Shown here: positions 42,053-51,498 of the stretch, piece by piece
How the letters are laid out: each line of letters opens with the position of its first letter
How positions within the stretch are numbered: position 1 is the stretch's first letter
From: Halomicrococcus gelatinilyticus
GTDB taxonomy: Archaea > Halobacteriota > Halobacteria > Halobacteriales > Haladaptataceae
Assembly: GCA_024227995.1 (NCBI GenBank)
Contig: CP100466.1
Coordinates: forward strand, 348,703 to 412,702
Direction: 5' to 3'
DNA: 64,000 nucleotides
Made by a program: the position numbers and the translations under genes
The notes under the pieces: model-generated
What the model saw: only the letters and a program-made list of their open reading frames with translations
Database searches by the model: none
What the model was told of the DNA's origin: nothing

Positions 42053-44995
42053 ATGGACGCGTTCGAGGGGACGCTGTTCTCCGACCGACTCCTCGCCGAC
42101 GTGGCCGCCCTGGCCGACGACGACCTCCCCGCGACCCGCGAGCAGGTCTCCGACCGCTACGAGCAGTCGCGACGCGACGGCACGAATCGCGCGCAGGTGG
42201 TCGAGTCCGTCCTGTCCGCACTCGGGGGGCGGCCGTCCACCGTCGCAGTGGTGGGGGGACCGCCGGACGGTCACGCGGCGGTCGAGGCCCACGCCGAGAG
42301 CGACCGCGGCGACGGGGACGACCCGCGCGCTGCGGTCACCGACGGGCGACGCTGGCGACTCCTGCTCGCGGACGAACCCCCGGACCGGCACCTCGACGTC
42401 GACCTCCCCGCGACCCTCGACGCCCCCGAGCGGTTCGCCATCTTCGCGGTGACGTTCGGGCCACGGGAGGCGTTCGAACGATTGCTCGACGCCCGGGAAG
42501 CACACGTCACGACGGCCCGGACGGACCTCAGGCAGAGCCTGCAGGAGGGCGTCCGGCGTGCGGCCGGTCGACTGCTCGGGGTGACGGCCGACGCGGACGA
42601 CGCCGGCGACGTGGAAGCCGACGGGGCGACCGAGGACCCGAACGCGGCGCTCGACGCGGCGTGCGTCCTCGCGTTCCGTATCGCGGCGGTGCGTTTCGCG
42701 GCAGTACGCGGCCGCGACGCGGACGCCGAAGCCCCGGGCCGCGCCGAGGACGACCTCCCCTTCGGCCGCGCGCCGGAACTGGCGACCGAACGACGGCTGC
42801 TCGACGGGCTGACGAGGGACGACGTGGCGGCGGTCGCGGCGGCGCTCGACGGGGTCGACTACGCCGCGCTGGACGCCCGTCACCTCGGCGACGCCTACGA
42901 GCGACTGCTGGACGCCACCGTGGAGGTCGACGACGGAGCGGTCAGCCTGTCGTCCGACGACGGCGCGCGCGGAGCGACCGGCGCGTACTACACGCCCGAG
43001 TACCTCGTCGACCACGCCGTCGAGACGGCGGTCGACGGACCCGACGCGACCGTCCTCGACCCGGCGATGGGCTGTGGACACTTCCTGGTGCGCGCGCTCG
43101 ACCGGCTCACCGTGGAACGCGCACGGGAGGGCGAGTCGCTCGACGACGCACGGCGGGCGGCGGTGCGGCAACTGCACGGCGTGGACGTCGACCCCGCGGC
43201 CGTCGAACTCGCGCGAACGGCGGTGTGGCTCCGCTCGGGGCACTGGCCGGACGAGCGACTCCGGACGGGCGACGCGCTCGCCGATGGCGACGTCCGCAAC
43301 GCGCTCGACGACCTCGACCGGGTCGACGCCGTCGTCGCCAACCCGCCCTACGTCCGCAACAGGGCCATCCCGGACGGCCGGAAGGCCGACCTGCGCGAGC
43401 GGTTCGAGACGGCGACGGGGTCGTTCGACCTCTACGTGCCGTTCGTCGAGCGGATGTGCGAGCTCGGCGAGCGGGTCTGTGCCGTCGTGCCGAACAAGTG
43501 GACGACGGCCAGGTACGGCGAGCGACTGCGGCGACGGCTGCTCGACCGCCACCGCCTCCGCGAGATACTGGACGCCTCGAACGTGCCGGCGTTCGCCGAC
43601 GCCGACGTGTATCCCGTCGTCGTCTCGGTGGCGGCCGACGAGGGGCCGACCGACTCCGTTCGCGTCCGGACGGCGCAGTCAGCCGACGAGGTCGAGACGG
43701 CGGACGGCGACGACGCGGGAGCGGCGATATCGCGCTCGTTCGTCGACGCGCTGGGCGACGACGTCATCCCGGTCGGCGTCGACCCGGCCTTCGCCCCGCT
43801 CGCCGAGCGCGTCCGCCAGGAGTGCGACGGCCTCGGCGACCACGTCACCCTGACGGAGGGCGTCCACACCGGCAACGTCCGTGACGAACTCGTCGTCGAA
43901 CGGGCGGGGACGGACTGCGAGCGCGTCGTCGGCGGACGCGACGTCGAACGCTACGGCGTCGAGTGGGACGGCGACTGGCTCCGGTACGACGAGTCGGTCG
44001 TCGCAGCGGACGGGGCGTACGGCGACCTGCGCGACCCGACCGTGTTCGAGGAGGTGAAACTCCTCGTCAGGGACATCAGCGACCGCCCCGTCGCGGCGTT
44101 CGACGAGGACGGCCTCTACGCGCTGAACACCCTCTACAGCGCCCGACGGCGCGCCGAATCGCCGCTGCCGCTGCGGTACGTCCTCGCGGTGCTCAACTCG
44201 ACGTTCGCGGCGGTGTACTTCCGTCAGGTGTACGGCGGGACCCACGTCAGCGGCGGCTACCTGCGGTGCAAGCCGATGTTCCTCGCGAACCTGCCGCTCC
44301 CCCGCGCGCCGGACGAGCGCGACCGTCTCGCCGACCTCGCGGCCCGGATGGGTACGCTGCGTCGGGAGCGGTCGGCGCGCTCGCTCGACCCGCCGACGGC
44401 CAGCGGTCCGCGACTGGCCGACCTCGACCCGGACCGCGTCGGCGCGGGCTCGTTCCTCGACGCCACCGCGCGAAGCGTCGAGGGATTGCGTCTCGGACGC
44501 GTCACCGTGGACGAGGCCGGGGCCGACAGTCCGACGGTGGTCGCCGCGACGGCGCGCTACCGACCGGACGGACGCGACCGCGGACTCGCGGACGGCGAGA
44601 CCGCTGACCGGGAAACGGACGAGTGGGGGTTCGTCGAGACCGACCCGCTGCCGGCACTCGCGTTCGACGTGGACGGTGCTCGCCGGGACCTCCTGGGGGC
44701 GTTCGTCCCGCGAGCCGTCGAGCGAGGCGACGTCCGGAAGCAGGCCGGGCGGACCATCTCGCTGCTCGACCGTCTCGAACGCGTCCGTCTTCCCGCACTC
44801 GACGACGCCCGACCCTTCCTCGAGGAGTGGCGGCACGCGCGCGAACTCGACGACGCGCTCGCCGAGACGGACGCCGCAATCGACCGCCGCGTCTACCGGG
44901 CGTACGGGCTCGACGACGACGAGATCGCGCTTGTCGAGCGACTCGCGAACGGGACCGCGGAGTCGGGCACCGGGCGGACTGACGACAGCTGGTGA
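42053..44995 (+). CDS. Solitary Eco57I/TaqI-type N6-adenine DNA methylase
   Basis: A 980-residue protein. After a ~300-residue N-terminal domain the methylase core begins at GAYYTPEYLVDHAVETA. Motif I is VLDPAMGCGHFLVRALD, HGVDVDPAAVELAR follows, and motif IV is VVANPPYVRN. The ~500-residue C-terminus contains target-recognition-like segments (ALNTLYSARRRAESPLPLRYVLAVLNSTFAAVYFR; GGYLRCKPMFLANLPLP) as in TaqI/Eco57I enzymes. It should methylate adenine in a specific sequence. No PD-(D/E)XK motif is recognisable in the N-terminus, and no restriction gene is adjacent. It may be an orphan methylase or a type IIG enzyme. Confidence 0.8.
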   Translation: MDAFEGTLFSDRLLADVAALADDDLPATREQVSDRYEQSRRDGTNRAQVVESVLSALGGRPSTVAVVGGPPDGHAAVEAHAESDRGDGDDPRAAVTDGRRWRLLLADEPPDRHLDVDLPATLDAPERFAIFAVTFGPREAFERLLDAREAHVTTARTDLRQSLQEGVRRAAGRLLGVTADADDAGDVEADGATEDPNAALDAACVLAFRIAAVRFAAVRGRDADAEAPGRAEDDLPFGRAPELATERRLLDGLTRDDVAAVAAALDGVDYAALDARHLGDAYERLLDATVEVDDGAVSLSSDDGARGATGAYYTPEYLVDHAVETAVDGPDATVLDPAMGCGHFLVRALDRLTVERAREGESLDDARRAAVRQLHGVDVDPAAVELARTAVWLRSGHWPDERLRTGDALADGDVRNALDDLDRVDAVVANPPYVRNRAIPDGRKADLRERFETATGSFDLYVPFVERMCELGERVCAVVPNKWTTARYGERLRRRLLDRHRLREILDASNVPAFADADVYPVVVSVAADEGPTDSVRVRTAQSADEVETADGDDAGAAISRSFVDALGDDVIPVGVDPAFAPLAERVRQECDGLGDHVTLTEGVHTGNVRDELVVERAGTDCERVVGGRDVERYGVEWDGDWLRYDESVVAADGAYGDLRDPTVFEEVKLLVRDISDRPVAAFDEDGLYALNTLYSARRRAESPLPLRYVLAVLNSTFAAVYFRQVYGGTHVSGGYLRCKPMFLANLPLPRAPDERDRLADLAARMGTLRRERSARSLDPPTASGPRLADLDPDRVGAGSFLDATARSVEGLRLGRVTVDEAGADSPTVVAATARYRPDGRDRGLADGETADRETDEWGFVETDPLPALAFDVDGARRDLLGAFVPRAVERGDVRKQAGRTISLLDRLERVRLPALDDARPFLEEWRHARELDDALAETDAAIDRRVYRAYGLDDDEIALVERLANGTAESGTGRTDDSW

Positions 44996-45072
44996 TTTCA
45001 GGAGCGAAAGGGAAGGGTAAGCGCGGACGGCCGAGAGAAGGGTGGTGTTACGTGGCGGTAACGGACAAACCG

Positions 45073-45078
45073 TTTACT
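45073..45078 (+). promoter_or_regulatory. TATA box for the SLC13 permease gene
   Basis: TTTACT is centred ~27 bases before the ATG at 45102, which supports that start over in-frame starts at 45042 and 45090. Confidence 0.45.
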
Positions 45079-45101
45079 TCGCTGGGGTGATGGGACGTCG
45101 T

Positions 45102-47000
45102 ATGGACGACTTCGTGGCGGGTGGGGGCCGAATTCCGGCGGCAGCCCAGCTACCGGATACGGGACAGGTCCCAGCGGTGCTGCAGGTCGCGGGCGTCTCG
45201 ACGGACGTGCTGGTCGTGCTGGGCGTCGTCTTGTTCGCGCTCGTGCTGTTCACGACGGAGGTGCTTCCCATCGACGTGAGCGCCATCCTCGTCATGGTGA
45301 CGCTGATGGTGCTCGAACCGTGGACCGGCGTCTCGCCGGCGGAGGGCATCTCCGGGTTTGCCAACGAGGCGACCATCACGGTGCTGGCGATGCTCATCCT
45401 GAGCGCGGGCGTCAGCCGCACCGGGGTCGTCCAGATGCTCGGGGCGCGGATGGCCGCGTTCGCCGGCGGCGACCTCCGCAAGCAACTGCTGGCGACCATC
45501 GGCGTCGCCGGGCCGGCCTCCGGGTTCGTCAACAACACGCCGGTCGTGGCGATACTCGTCCCCGTCATCACCGACCTCGCGCACGAGGGCAACACCTCGC
45601 CGTCGAAGCTGCTCATCCCGCTGTCGTTCGCCTCGATGCTGGGCGGGATGCTCACGCTCATCGGCACCTCGACCAACCTGCTGGCGAGCAACGTCGCCGG
45701 GCGACTCGGCGACGAGTACCCGACGCTGCACTCGTTCTCGATGTTCGAGTTCACCCACCTCGGCGCCATCGTCCTCGTCACCGGTAGCCTCTACCTGCTG
45801 TTCGTCGGCCACCGCCTCCTCCCCGAGCGCGTACCGCCGGAGGAGGACTACGTCGGTGAGTACGAGATGGACGAGTACCTCACCGACGTCGCCGTCCCGG
45901 AGGCGTCGCCGCTCGTCGGCTCGACCGTCGAGGAGGCAGTCGACACGGAACAGTACGACGTGGACGTGCTCCAGCTCGTCCGCGGGGAGTCGACGTTCCT
46001 CGAACCCATCCGGCAGAAGACCATCCGCGCTGGCGACGTGCTGAGGCTCCGGACGGACCGCGGCACGCTCGCGGAACTGCTGTCGGTCGACGAGTTGCGG
46101 ATCGTCGGGACGCCGGCAGCCGACGAGGAGCTCGAACCCGGCGACGAGACGACGCTCGTCGAGATCGTCATCCCGAGGGACTCGACGCTCGTCGGCGAGA
46201 CGCTGGAGACGACCTCGTTCCGCGAGCGCTACGACGCCAGCGTGCTCGCCTTCCGCCGGGGCCGCCAGCTCATCCGCGACCGCCTGGAGGCGGTCCGGAT
46301 GGGCGTCGGCGACACCCTGCTCGTCCAGGCGTCGGTCGACAGCATCGACCGCCTGTCGACCAACCCCGACTTCATCGTCGCTCACCAGGTTCCCGACCCG
46401 AACTACCGGACGGAGAAGATACCGGCCGCGCTCGCCATCGTGGCGGGCGTCGTCGCGATGCCGGCGTTGAACGTGCTGCCCATCCTCGTGAGCGCGCTCG
46501 CGGGCGTGGTGGCGATGGTCGTCACGGGCGTGCTCCACCCCGGCGAACTGTACGAGTCGGTCGAGTGGAGCGTCATCTTCCTGCTGGCGGGCGTCATCCC
46601 GCTCGGCGTCGCGCTGGAGCGTTCCGGCGGCGCGGAACTGATCGGGGAGGCCGTCGCCACGAGCGCGGACTTCCTCCCCGCCATCGGCGTGCTGTGGGTG
46701 TTCTACATCGCCACCGGTCTCGTGACGGAGGTCATCAGCAACAACGCCAGCGTCGTGTTGATGATCCCCGTCGCGGTCGAGGCCGCGAGCCGCATCGGCG
46801 CCGATCCGTTCGCGTTCGTGCTGGCGGTCACCTTCGCCGCGAGCACGTCCTTCCTCGGCCCGGTCGGCTACCAGACGAACCTCTTCGTCTACGGACCCGG
46901 CGGCTACCGGTTCACCGATTACGCACGCATCGGCGCACCGCTGCAGGTGCTCCTTTCGGTGGTGACTGTGCTCGGAATCGCGGCGTTCTGGGGGCTCTAG
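45102..47000 (+). CDS. SLC13/DASS-family permease with two internal RCK_C domains
   Basis: A 632-residue membrane protein. The two inverted halves each carry the substrate/sodium region: NNTPVVAILVPV with GTSTNLLASN, and SNNASVVLMIPVAVEA with GYQTNLFVYG. Between them (residues ~190-370) are two TrkA-C domains (PLVGSTVEEAV..VLRLRTDR; TLVGETLETTSF..LLVQAS). Such proteins transport dicarboxylates, sulfate or phosphate with Na+; the substrate cannot be deduced. It is solitary and converges with the next gene. Confidence 0.85.
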   Translation: MDDFVAGGGRIPAAAQLPDTGQVPAVLQVAGVSTDVLVVLGVVLFALVLFTTEVLPIDVSAILVMVTLMVLEPWTGVSPAEGISGFANEATITVLAMLILSAGVSRTGVVQMLGARMAAFAGGDLRKQLLATIGVAGPASGFVNNTPVVAILVPVITDLAHEGNTSPSKLLIPLSFASMLGGMLTLIGTSTNLLASNVAGRLGDEYPTLHSFSMFEFTHLGAIVLVTGSLYLLFVGHRLLPERVPPEEDYVGEYEMDEYLTDVAVPEASPLVGSTVEEAVDTEQYDVDVLQLVRGESTFLEPIRQKTIRAGDVLRLRTDRGTLAELLSVDELRIVGTPAADEELEPGDETTLVEIVIPRDSTLVGETLETTSFRERYDASVLAFRRGRQLIRDRLEAVRMGVGDTLLVQASVDSIDRLSTNPDFIVAHQVPDPNYRTEKIPAALAIVAGVVAMPALNVLPILVSALAGVVAMVVTGVLHPGELYESVEWSVIFLLAGVIPLGVALERSGGAELIGEAVATSADFLPAIGVLWVFYIATGLVTEVISNNASVVLMIPVAVEAASRIGADPFAFVLAVTFAASTSFLGPVGYQTNLFVYGPGGYRFTDYARIGAPLQVLLSVVTVLGIAAFWGL

Positions 47001-47425
47001 CTCTGCGGACCCACGTCGATCCAGGAGACGGACACGAAGCCGCCGATGAGCGCCGTCATCGTCCCCCCGAACAGCGTGACCATCCGCATGGTGATGCGGT
47101 CCGTCTCAGAGACGTCGAGCTCGTAGATCTGCCCGCCGTCGCGGACGTACTTGTGGTTCTCGAGCTGTGACGGAGGCTCCTCGGCGGTGGCGTACTTCCC
47201 GTCGAGCTTCGCCCGGGCGAACGCCTTCCGCGCGTCCGCCTTGAGGTCGGAGTACGTGACGGAGTCGGACTCGCTCCCGGGCGCGTCCCCGCTGATCTCC
47301 TTCACCGTGAGGGTGTACGTCGTGCTGTTGCCCTCCGGCTGGGCCAGGGCGTAGCCGGACAGGGCGATACCGACGACGAGCATGATGCCCGCGAGCGACT
47401 GGATCACGATCCCGCTTGTTCTCAT
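46997..47425 (-). CDS. Membrane-anchored protein of unknown function
   Basis: A 142-residue protein with an N-terminal helix (IVIQSLAGIMLVVGIALSGYALA). An extracytoplasmic domain with conserved-looking YTLTVKEISGDA, YSDLKADARKAFARAKLDGKYATA and YVRDGGQIYELDV follows, and then a C-terminal helix (MVTLFGGTMTALIGGFVSV). It overlaps the SLC13 gene by 4 bases tail to tail. I recognise it only as a haloarchaeal conserved type. Confidence 0.65.
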   Translation of the reverse strand: MRTSGIVIQSLAGIMLVVGIALSGYALAQPEGNSTTYTLTVKEISGDAPGSESDSVTYSDLKADARKAFARAKLDGKYATAEEPPSQLENHKYVRDGGQIYELDVSETDRITMRMVTLFGGTMTALIGGFVSVSWIDVGPQS

Positions 47426-47515
47426 CCGTCTGTTTCACCACAGTACGGCGACTTAAAATATTCCCCTCGCGGCCGGCAGGGTAGGGCAGTGACGTCGCTA
47501 TCGCAGAATCGACCG

Positions 47516-47791
47516 TCAGGCGGAGGCTTCCTCGAAGCAGTTGACCTGTTCCCATTTGCGACCATCCGCCAGGCGGTAGAGTCGCTGACGGGCATCGGGG
47601 ATGTACACTTCTTCCTCGACGGCGCCGATATCGGTCAACCGCTCCAGGGCGCTGCGGACGGTCCGTGAGGAGAGCCGCGACCGCTGGACGATCTCCTTCT
47701 GGGTGTGTGCGCCGCTGTACTCCAGCACCTTCAACACCAGCTTCGCGCTCGGCGGAAGATCGCAGATACTCGTGGCGTCTGCCATGTCCAT
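47516..47791 (-). CDS. Winged-helix DNA-binding protein (MarR/TrmB-like)
   Basis: This 91-residue protein consists of one winged helix: LPPSAKLVLKVLEYSG, then THTQ-type entry HTQKEIVQRSRLSSRTVRSALERL, and a wing VEEEVYIPDARQRLYRL. MADATS (47785) is an alternative start. No effector domain is present. Such small archaeal regulators are common; its target is unknown. Confidence 0.75.
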   Translation of the reverse strand: MDMADATSICDLPPSAKLVLKVLEYSGAHTQKEIVQRSRLSSRTVRSALERLTDIGAVEEEVYIPDARQRLYRLADGRKWEQVNCFEEASA

Positions 47792-47957
47792 CCCGTCGAA
47801 CGCCAGCCACTAAATCACTCGCTAACTCGCGGGTAACCCGGTGACACTCGCGTCACCGGACCTTGAACACTCCCCCCACGACATACAGTGACTCATGGAC
47901 GGCCGTCAGGGCGGCCATACGGCGGCGAACATTCCTCACAGAAACAGAGGTTCTTTT

Positions 47958-48185
47958 ATGGATGACGGCGAAGGCTTCTACATGCAGCCTGAACTTGCAA
48001 GTCGGGAGCGGGCCAAAGCAGCAGACATCGACCGGCTGTTCTGCAAGAAGTGTGGGGAGCGCTTCGACGCCGACGAGGCCACCGACGACGGCTGGCACTA
48101 TCGATGTCCGAACGACGACTGCGACGGGGCCGGCATCGGCACCGATCTCGCCGCCGTAACCGACGTTCTGCCGTCGACTCGATAA
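47958..48185 (+). CDS. Small zinc-finger protein
   Basis: A 75-residue protein with FCKKCGERFDADEATDDGWHYRCPNDDCDG, two CxxC/CxxxxC knuckles for one zinc. A TATA-like TCTTTTAT at 47952-47959 would place transcription near 47982, where MQPELASRERAK is an alternative leaderless start. It may bind nucleic acid or protein; no function is known. Confidence 0.65.
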   Translation: MDDGEGFYMQPELASRERAKAADIDRLFCKKCGERFDADEATDDGWHYRCPNDDCDGAGIGTDLAAVTDVLPSTR

Positions 48186-48314
48186 CCGAACGCGTCCAGT
48201 CTCCAGGGACTGGCATTTCGCCGGTGGCCCGTCGACGTTGCAACCCGCCACTGCCGAGAGGCGTTCCCGACACGGCGTCGCTCTCTCCCTCGCTCGATTC
48301 TTCTCGTCCGATAC

Positions 48315-49418
48315 TCACTTCGAGAACTCCGTGACCACTTCGATACCGGCCGTCCCGTAGTCGTCCATGGCGGCCAGTCGGTCGGGGACGTCGGACAGCG
48401 CCACCTCGCGGGTGACGAGCGCCCCGGGGTCGACGGTGCCGCGCTCGACCATCCGGAGCAGTTCGCCGTACCGCGACGGGGGCATCCCCCGCGACCCCAG
48501 GAACGTCACCTCGCGCATCGTCATCGCGTCGGTCGGGAGCGACACCTCGCCGCGCTCGGCGTCCGTCGTCAGCCCGAGCTGGACGTGCTGGCCGCGCCGG
48601 CGGAGGCAGGCGACGGAGTTGCGGCAGGTCTCGGCGACGCCCAGCGCGTCCACCGAGACGTCCGCGCCGCCGTCGGTTAGCGAGCGGACGGCTGCGGGGA
48701 CGCCGTCGTCCGCACCGCCGGCGTCCGTCGCGCTCCCGTCGTCGACGGCGTTCGCGTTCACGGTCTCTGTCGCGCCGAGGTCGGCCGCCCGGTCCAGCGT
48801 CGCGTCGTCGACGTCCACGGCGACGACGTTCGCCCCGAGCGCCGTGGCGACCTGGACGGCCGAGAGGCCGACACCGCCGCAGCCGTGGACGGCCACCCGG
48901 TCGCCGGGCGTCAGGTCGGCGCGGTGGGCGAGCGCGTGGTAGGCCGTCGCGAACCGGCACCCGAGGGCGGCCATCTCGGTCGTCCCGACGCCGTCCGGCA
49001 GGCGGACGACGTTGTAGTCGGCGTAGGGCGCGTGGACCAACTCCGCGAACGCGCCCGGAGCGGCCTCCTCGAACCCGAGCGCGATGCCGTTCTCGCAGGC
49101 GTTGCCGTGACCGTTCCGGCAGTACGAACAGCGGCCGCGGCCGAGGTTGAACGGGACCGCGACGCGGTCGCCCTCGCGGACGCTCTCGACCCGCTCGCCG
49201 ACGTCGACGACGGTGCCCGCCGGTTCGTGACCGAGAATCTGGCCGGTCGGCACCCGGTCGTCGGCCCACTCGCCGTGTCCCTGCCAGGCGTGCCAGTCGC
49301 TCCGGCAGATGCCGCAGGCCTCGGTCTCGACCACGACGCCGTGCGCCGCCGGGTCGGGGTCGGGAACGTCCGCTATCGTCAGGGGGTCGCCGTACTCGTG
49401 CAGGACAGCCGCGCGCAT
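48315..49418 (-). CDS. Zinc-dependent alcohol dehydrogenase (MDR family)
   Basis: A 367-residue medium-chain dehydrogenase. The catalytic zinc ligands are in EACGICRSDWHAW and GHEPAG. The nucleotide fold is VHGCGGVGLSAVQVA with an acidic residue after strand 2 (VAVDVDD), suggesting NAD+. In the structural zinc loop (GRCSYCRNGHGNACENG) only three of the usual four Cys are present, so that zinc may be lost. It oxidises an alcohol or reduces an aldehyde; substrate unknown. Solitary. Confidence 0.88.
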   Translation of the reverse strand: MRAAVLHEYGDPLTIADVPDPDPAAHGVVVETEACGICRSDWHAWQGHGEWADDRVPTGQILGHEPAGTVVDVGERVESVREGDRVAVPFNLGRGRCSYCRNGHGNACENGIALGFEEAAPGAFAELVHAPYADYNVVRLPDGVGTTEMAALGCRFATAYHALAHRADLTPGDRVAVHGCGGVGLSAVQVATALGANVVAVDVDDATLDRAADLGATETVNANAVDDGSATDAGGADDGVPAAVRSLTDGGADVSVDALGVAETCRNSVACLRRRGQHVQLGLTTDAERGEVSLPTDAMTMREVTFLGSRGMPPSRYGELLRMVERGTVDPGALVTREVALSDVPDRLAAMDDYGTAGIEVVTEFSK

Positions 49419-49506
49419 ACTCGGGCGTCGTCGGACGGAGAGTTAAAACGGGGGGAGCCAGCAAACCTGACCGGACGTTTATTTTCCGGCCCGACGACCC
49501 ACGGAC

Positions 49507-49950
49507 GTGTCGGCGGAGTCCGACCCCCCGCGCGACCGAAGCGAAGACGGGGAAGGCGGCCACAGCAGCGGGGCCGGCACGCCCGACCCCGGTACCGTCG
49601 CCGAAGCCGGACGTCGGTGGCGGGTGCTCGCGGTGATCGCGGTCGCGGAGCTGTTCGCGGTGACGCTCCGGTTCAGCGCGTCGGCGGTCGCGCCGGAGCT
49701 GACGCGGCGGTGGAGCCTCTCCGGTGCCGAGGCAGCCTGGCTGACGAACGCCGTCCAGCTCGGGTTCGTCGTCGGGTCGCTGGCGTCGGCCGCCCTGACG
49801 CTCGCGGACCGCTTCCAGCCGCGGTACCTGTTCGCCGCGTCCGCGGCAGTCGTCGTCGCCGCGACGGCCGTCATCGCCTCCGCAGTCCACTCGTTCCTGC
49901 CGGCCGCCGGCCTGCGACTGCTCACTGGCGTCGCGCTCGCCGGGTCGACC
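49507..49950 (+). pseudogene. Truncated MFS transporter (N-terminal third)
   Basis: From the GTG at 49507 about 145 residues encode an MFS N-terminus, with helices [46 protein letters not shown] and [20 protein letters not shown], then [12 protein letters not shown]. At about 49945 coding character ends; the frame continues as Arg-rich translation of the EF-1A upstream region. The remaining 8 or so helices are missing. It is a deletion remnant, probably from the event that placed the EF-1A gene here. Confidence 0.65.
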
Positions 49951-50172
49951 CGCGAACGCCGCGTCGGCCGCCTCGGTCGTGGTCCCGTCCCCCGGTCTCG
50001 AACTGGCCGACGTCGTTCCAGTCGTCCGACGTGGCGTCGACCCGTAGCGGAGAGACGTCCGTCGGCGTGGTGTCTGCTCGCGACGGGGCGACGGAGCAGG
50101 GCGCGGTCGGCACAACGATTTTTGTCTCTGGGGACCGTCTCCTGTACACGGTACGGGGGTACCGGGGTAACC

Positions 50173-51441
50173 ATGAGTTCCGACAAACCACACCAGAACC
50201 TGGCGATAATCGGCCACGTCGACCACGGCAAGTCCACGCTCGTCGGTCGGCTGCTGTACGAGACGGGGTCGATTCCGGAGCACGTGATCGAGCAGCACAA
50301 ACAGGAAGCCGAGGAGAAGGGCAAGGGCGGCTTCGAGTTCGCCTACGTGATGGACAACCTCGCCGAGGAGCGCGAGCGCGGGGTGACCATCGACATCGCC
50401 CACCAGGAGTTCGACACCGACGAGTACTACTTCACCATCGTCGACACGCCCGGCCACCGCGACTTCGTGAAGAACATGATCACGGGCGCGTCCCAGGCCG
50501 ACAACGCCGTCCTCGTCGTCGCCGCCGACGACGGCGTCGCGCCCCAGACCCAGGAGCACGTCTTCCTGGCGCGCACGCTGGGCATCGGGGAACTCATCGT
50601 CGCGGTCAACAAGATGGACGCGGTCGACTACGAGGAGGACCGCTACCGCGAGGTGGTCTCGGAGGTGAAGGACCTGCTGAACCAGGTGCGGTTCGACACC
50701 GAGAACGCGTCGTTCATCCCCGTTTCGGCGCTCGAAGGGGACAACATCACCGACCACAGCGACAACACACCGTGGTACGACGACACCGTAGTCCTGGAGG
50801 CACTGAACGGCCTTCCCGTGCCGGAACCGCCGACGGACGCGCCGCTGCGTCTGCCCATCCAGGACGTCTACACGATCTCCGGCATCGGGACCGTCCCGGT
50901 CGGCCGCGTCGAGACTGGCATCCTGAACACGGGCGACAACGTCAGCTTCCAGCCCAGCGACGTGGCGGGAGAGGTGAAGACCATCGAGATGCACCACGAG
51001 GAGGTGCCGGAGGCCGAGCCCGGTGACAACGTCGGGTTCAACGTCCGCGGCGTCGGCAAGGACGACATCCGCCGCGGCGACGTGGCGGGACCGGCGGACG
51101 ACCCGCCGAGCGTGGCCGAGACGTTCCAGGCCCAGATCGTCGTGATGCAGCACCCGAGCGTCATCACGTCCGGCTACACGCCGGTCTTCCACGCTCACAC
51201 GGCCCAGGTCGCCTGCACGCTGGAGTCGATCGACCAGAAGATCGACCCGTCGAGCGGCGAAGTCAAGGAGGAGGAGCCGGACTTCATCCAGAGCGGCGAC
51301 GCCGCGGTCGTCACCATCCGCCCACAGAAGCCGCTCAGCATCGAGCCGTCGAGCGAGATTCCCGAACTCGGCAGCTTCGCCATCCGCGACATGGGCCAGA
51401 CCATCGCTGCCGGTCGGGTGCTGGAAGTCAACGAGAAGTAG
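50173..51441 (+). CDS. tuf: Translation elongation factor 1A
   Basis: A 422-residue protein with all GTPase motifs: [14 protein letters not shown] (P-loop), [12 protein letters not shown] (switch I region), DTPGHRD (G3) and VNKMD (G4). Domains 2 and 3 follow ([40 protein letters not shown]). It delivers aminoacyl-tRNA to the ribosome. The usual haloarchaeal neighbours (rpsL-rpsG-fusA, rpsJ) are absent; instead an MFS remnant and an exonuclease gene flank it. It may be a second copy or a relocated sole copy. The in-frame fusion to the upstream ORF is not meaningful. Confidence 0.92.
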   Translation: MSSDKPHQNLAIIGHVDHGKSTLVGRLLYETGSIPEHVIEQHKQEAEEKGKGGFEFAYVMDNLAEERERGVTIDIAHQEFDTDEYYFTIVDTPGHRDFVKNMITGASQADNAVLVVAADDGVAPQTQEHVFLARTLGIGELIVAVNKMDAVDYEEDRYREVVSEVKDLLNQVRFDTENASFIPVSALEGDNITDHSDNTPWYDDTVVLEALNGLPVPEPPTDAPLRLPIQDVYTISGIGTVPVGRVETGILNTGDNVSFQPSDVAGEVKTIEMHHEEVPEAEPGDNVGFNVRGVGKDDIRRGDVAGPADDPPSVAETFQAQIVVMQHPSVITSGYTPVFHAHTAQVACTLESIDQKIDPSSGEVKEEEPDFIQSGDAAVVTIRPQKPLSIEPSSEIPELGSFAIRDMGQTIAAGRVLEVNEK

Positions 51442-51498
51442 TCGAGTCCACCTTTCCTTTCGCGCCAGCGCCGTCGTCCAGGCCGGAGAGCTGCCCGC

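Noticed and set aside
47956..51198. A 1080-codon open frame on the minus strand
   Set aside because: It runs antisense through EF-1A, the MFS remnant and the alcohol dehydrogenase region. The product is Arg-rich with no domain, as expected for the reverse strand of GC-rich genes.
49507..51441. A single fused MFS-EF-1A protein of 644 residues
   Set aside because: EF-1A has its own ATG and full length. The connecting part (49950-50172) is Arg/Ser-rich and non-conserved, so the fusion is an artefact of a missing stop.
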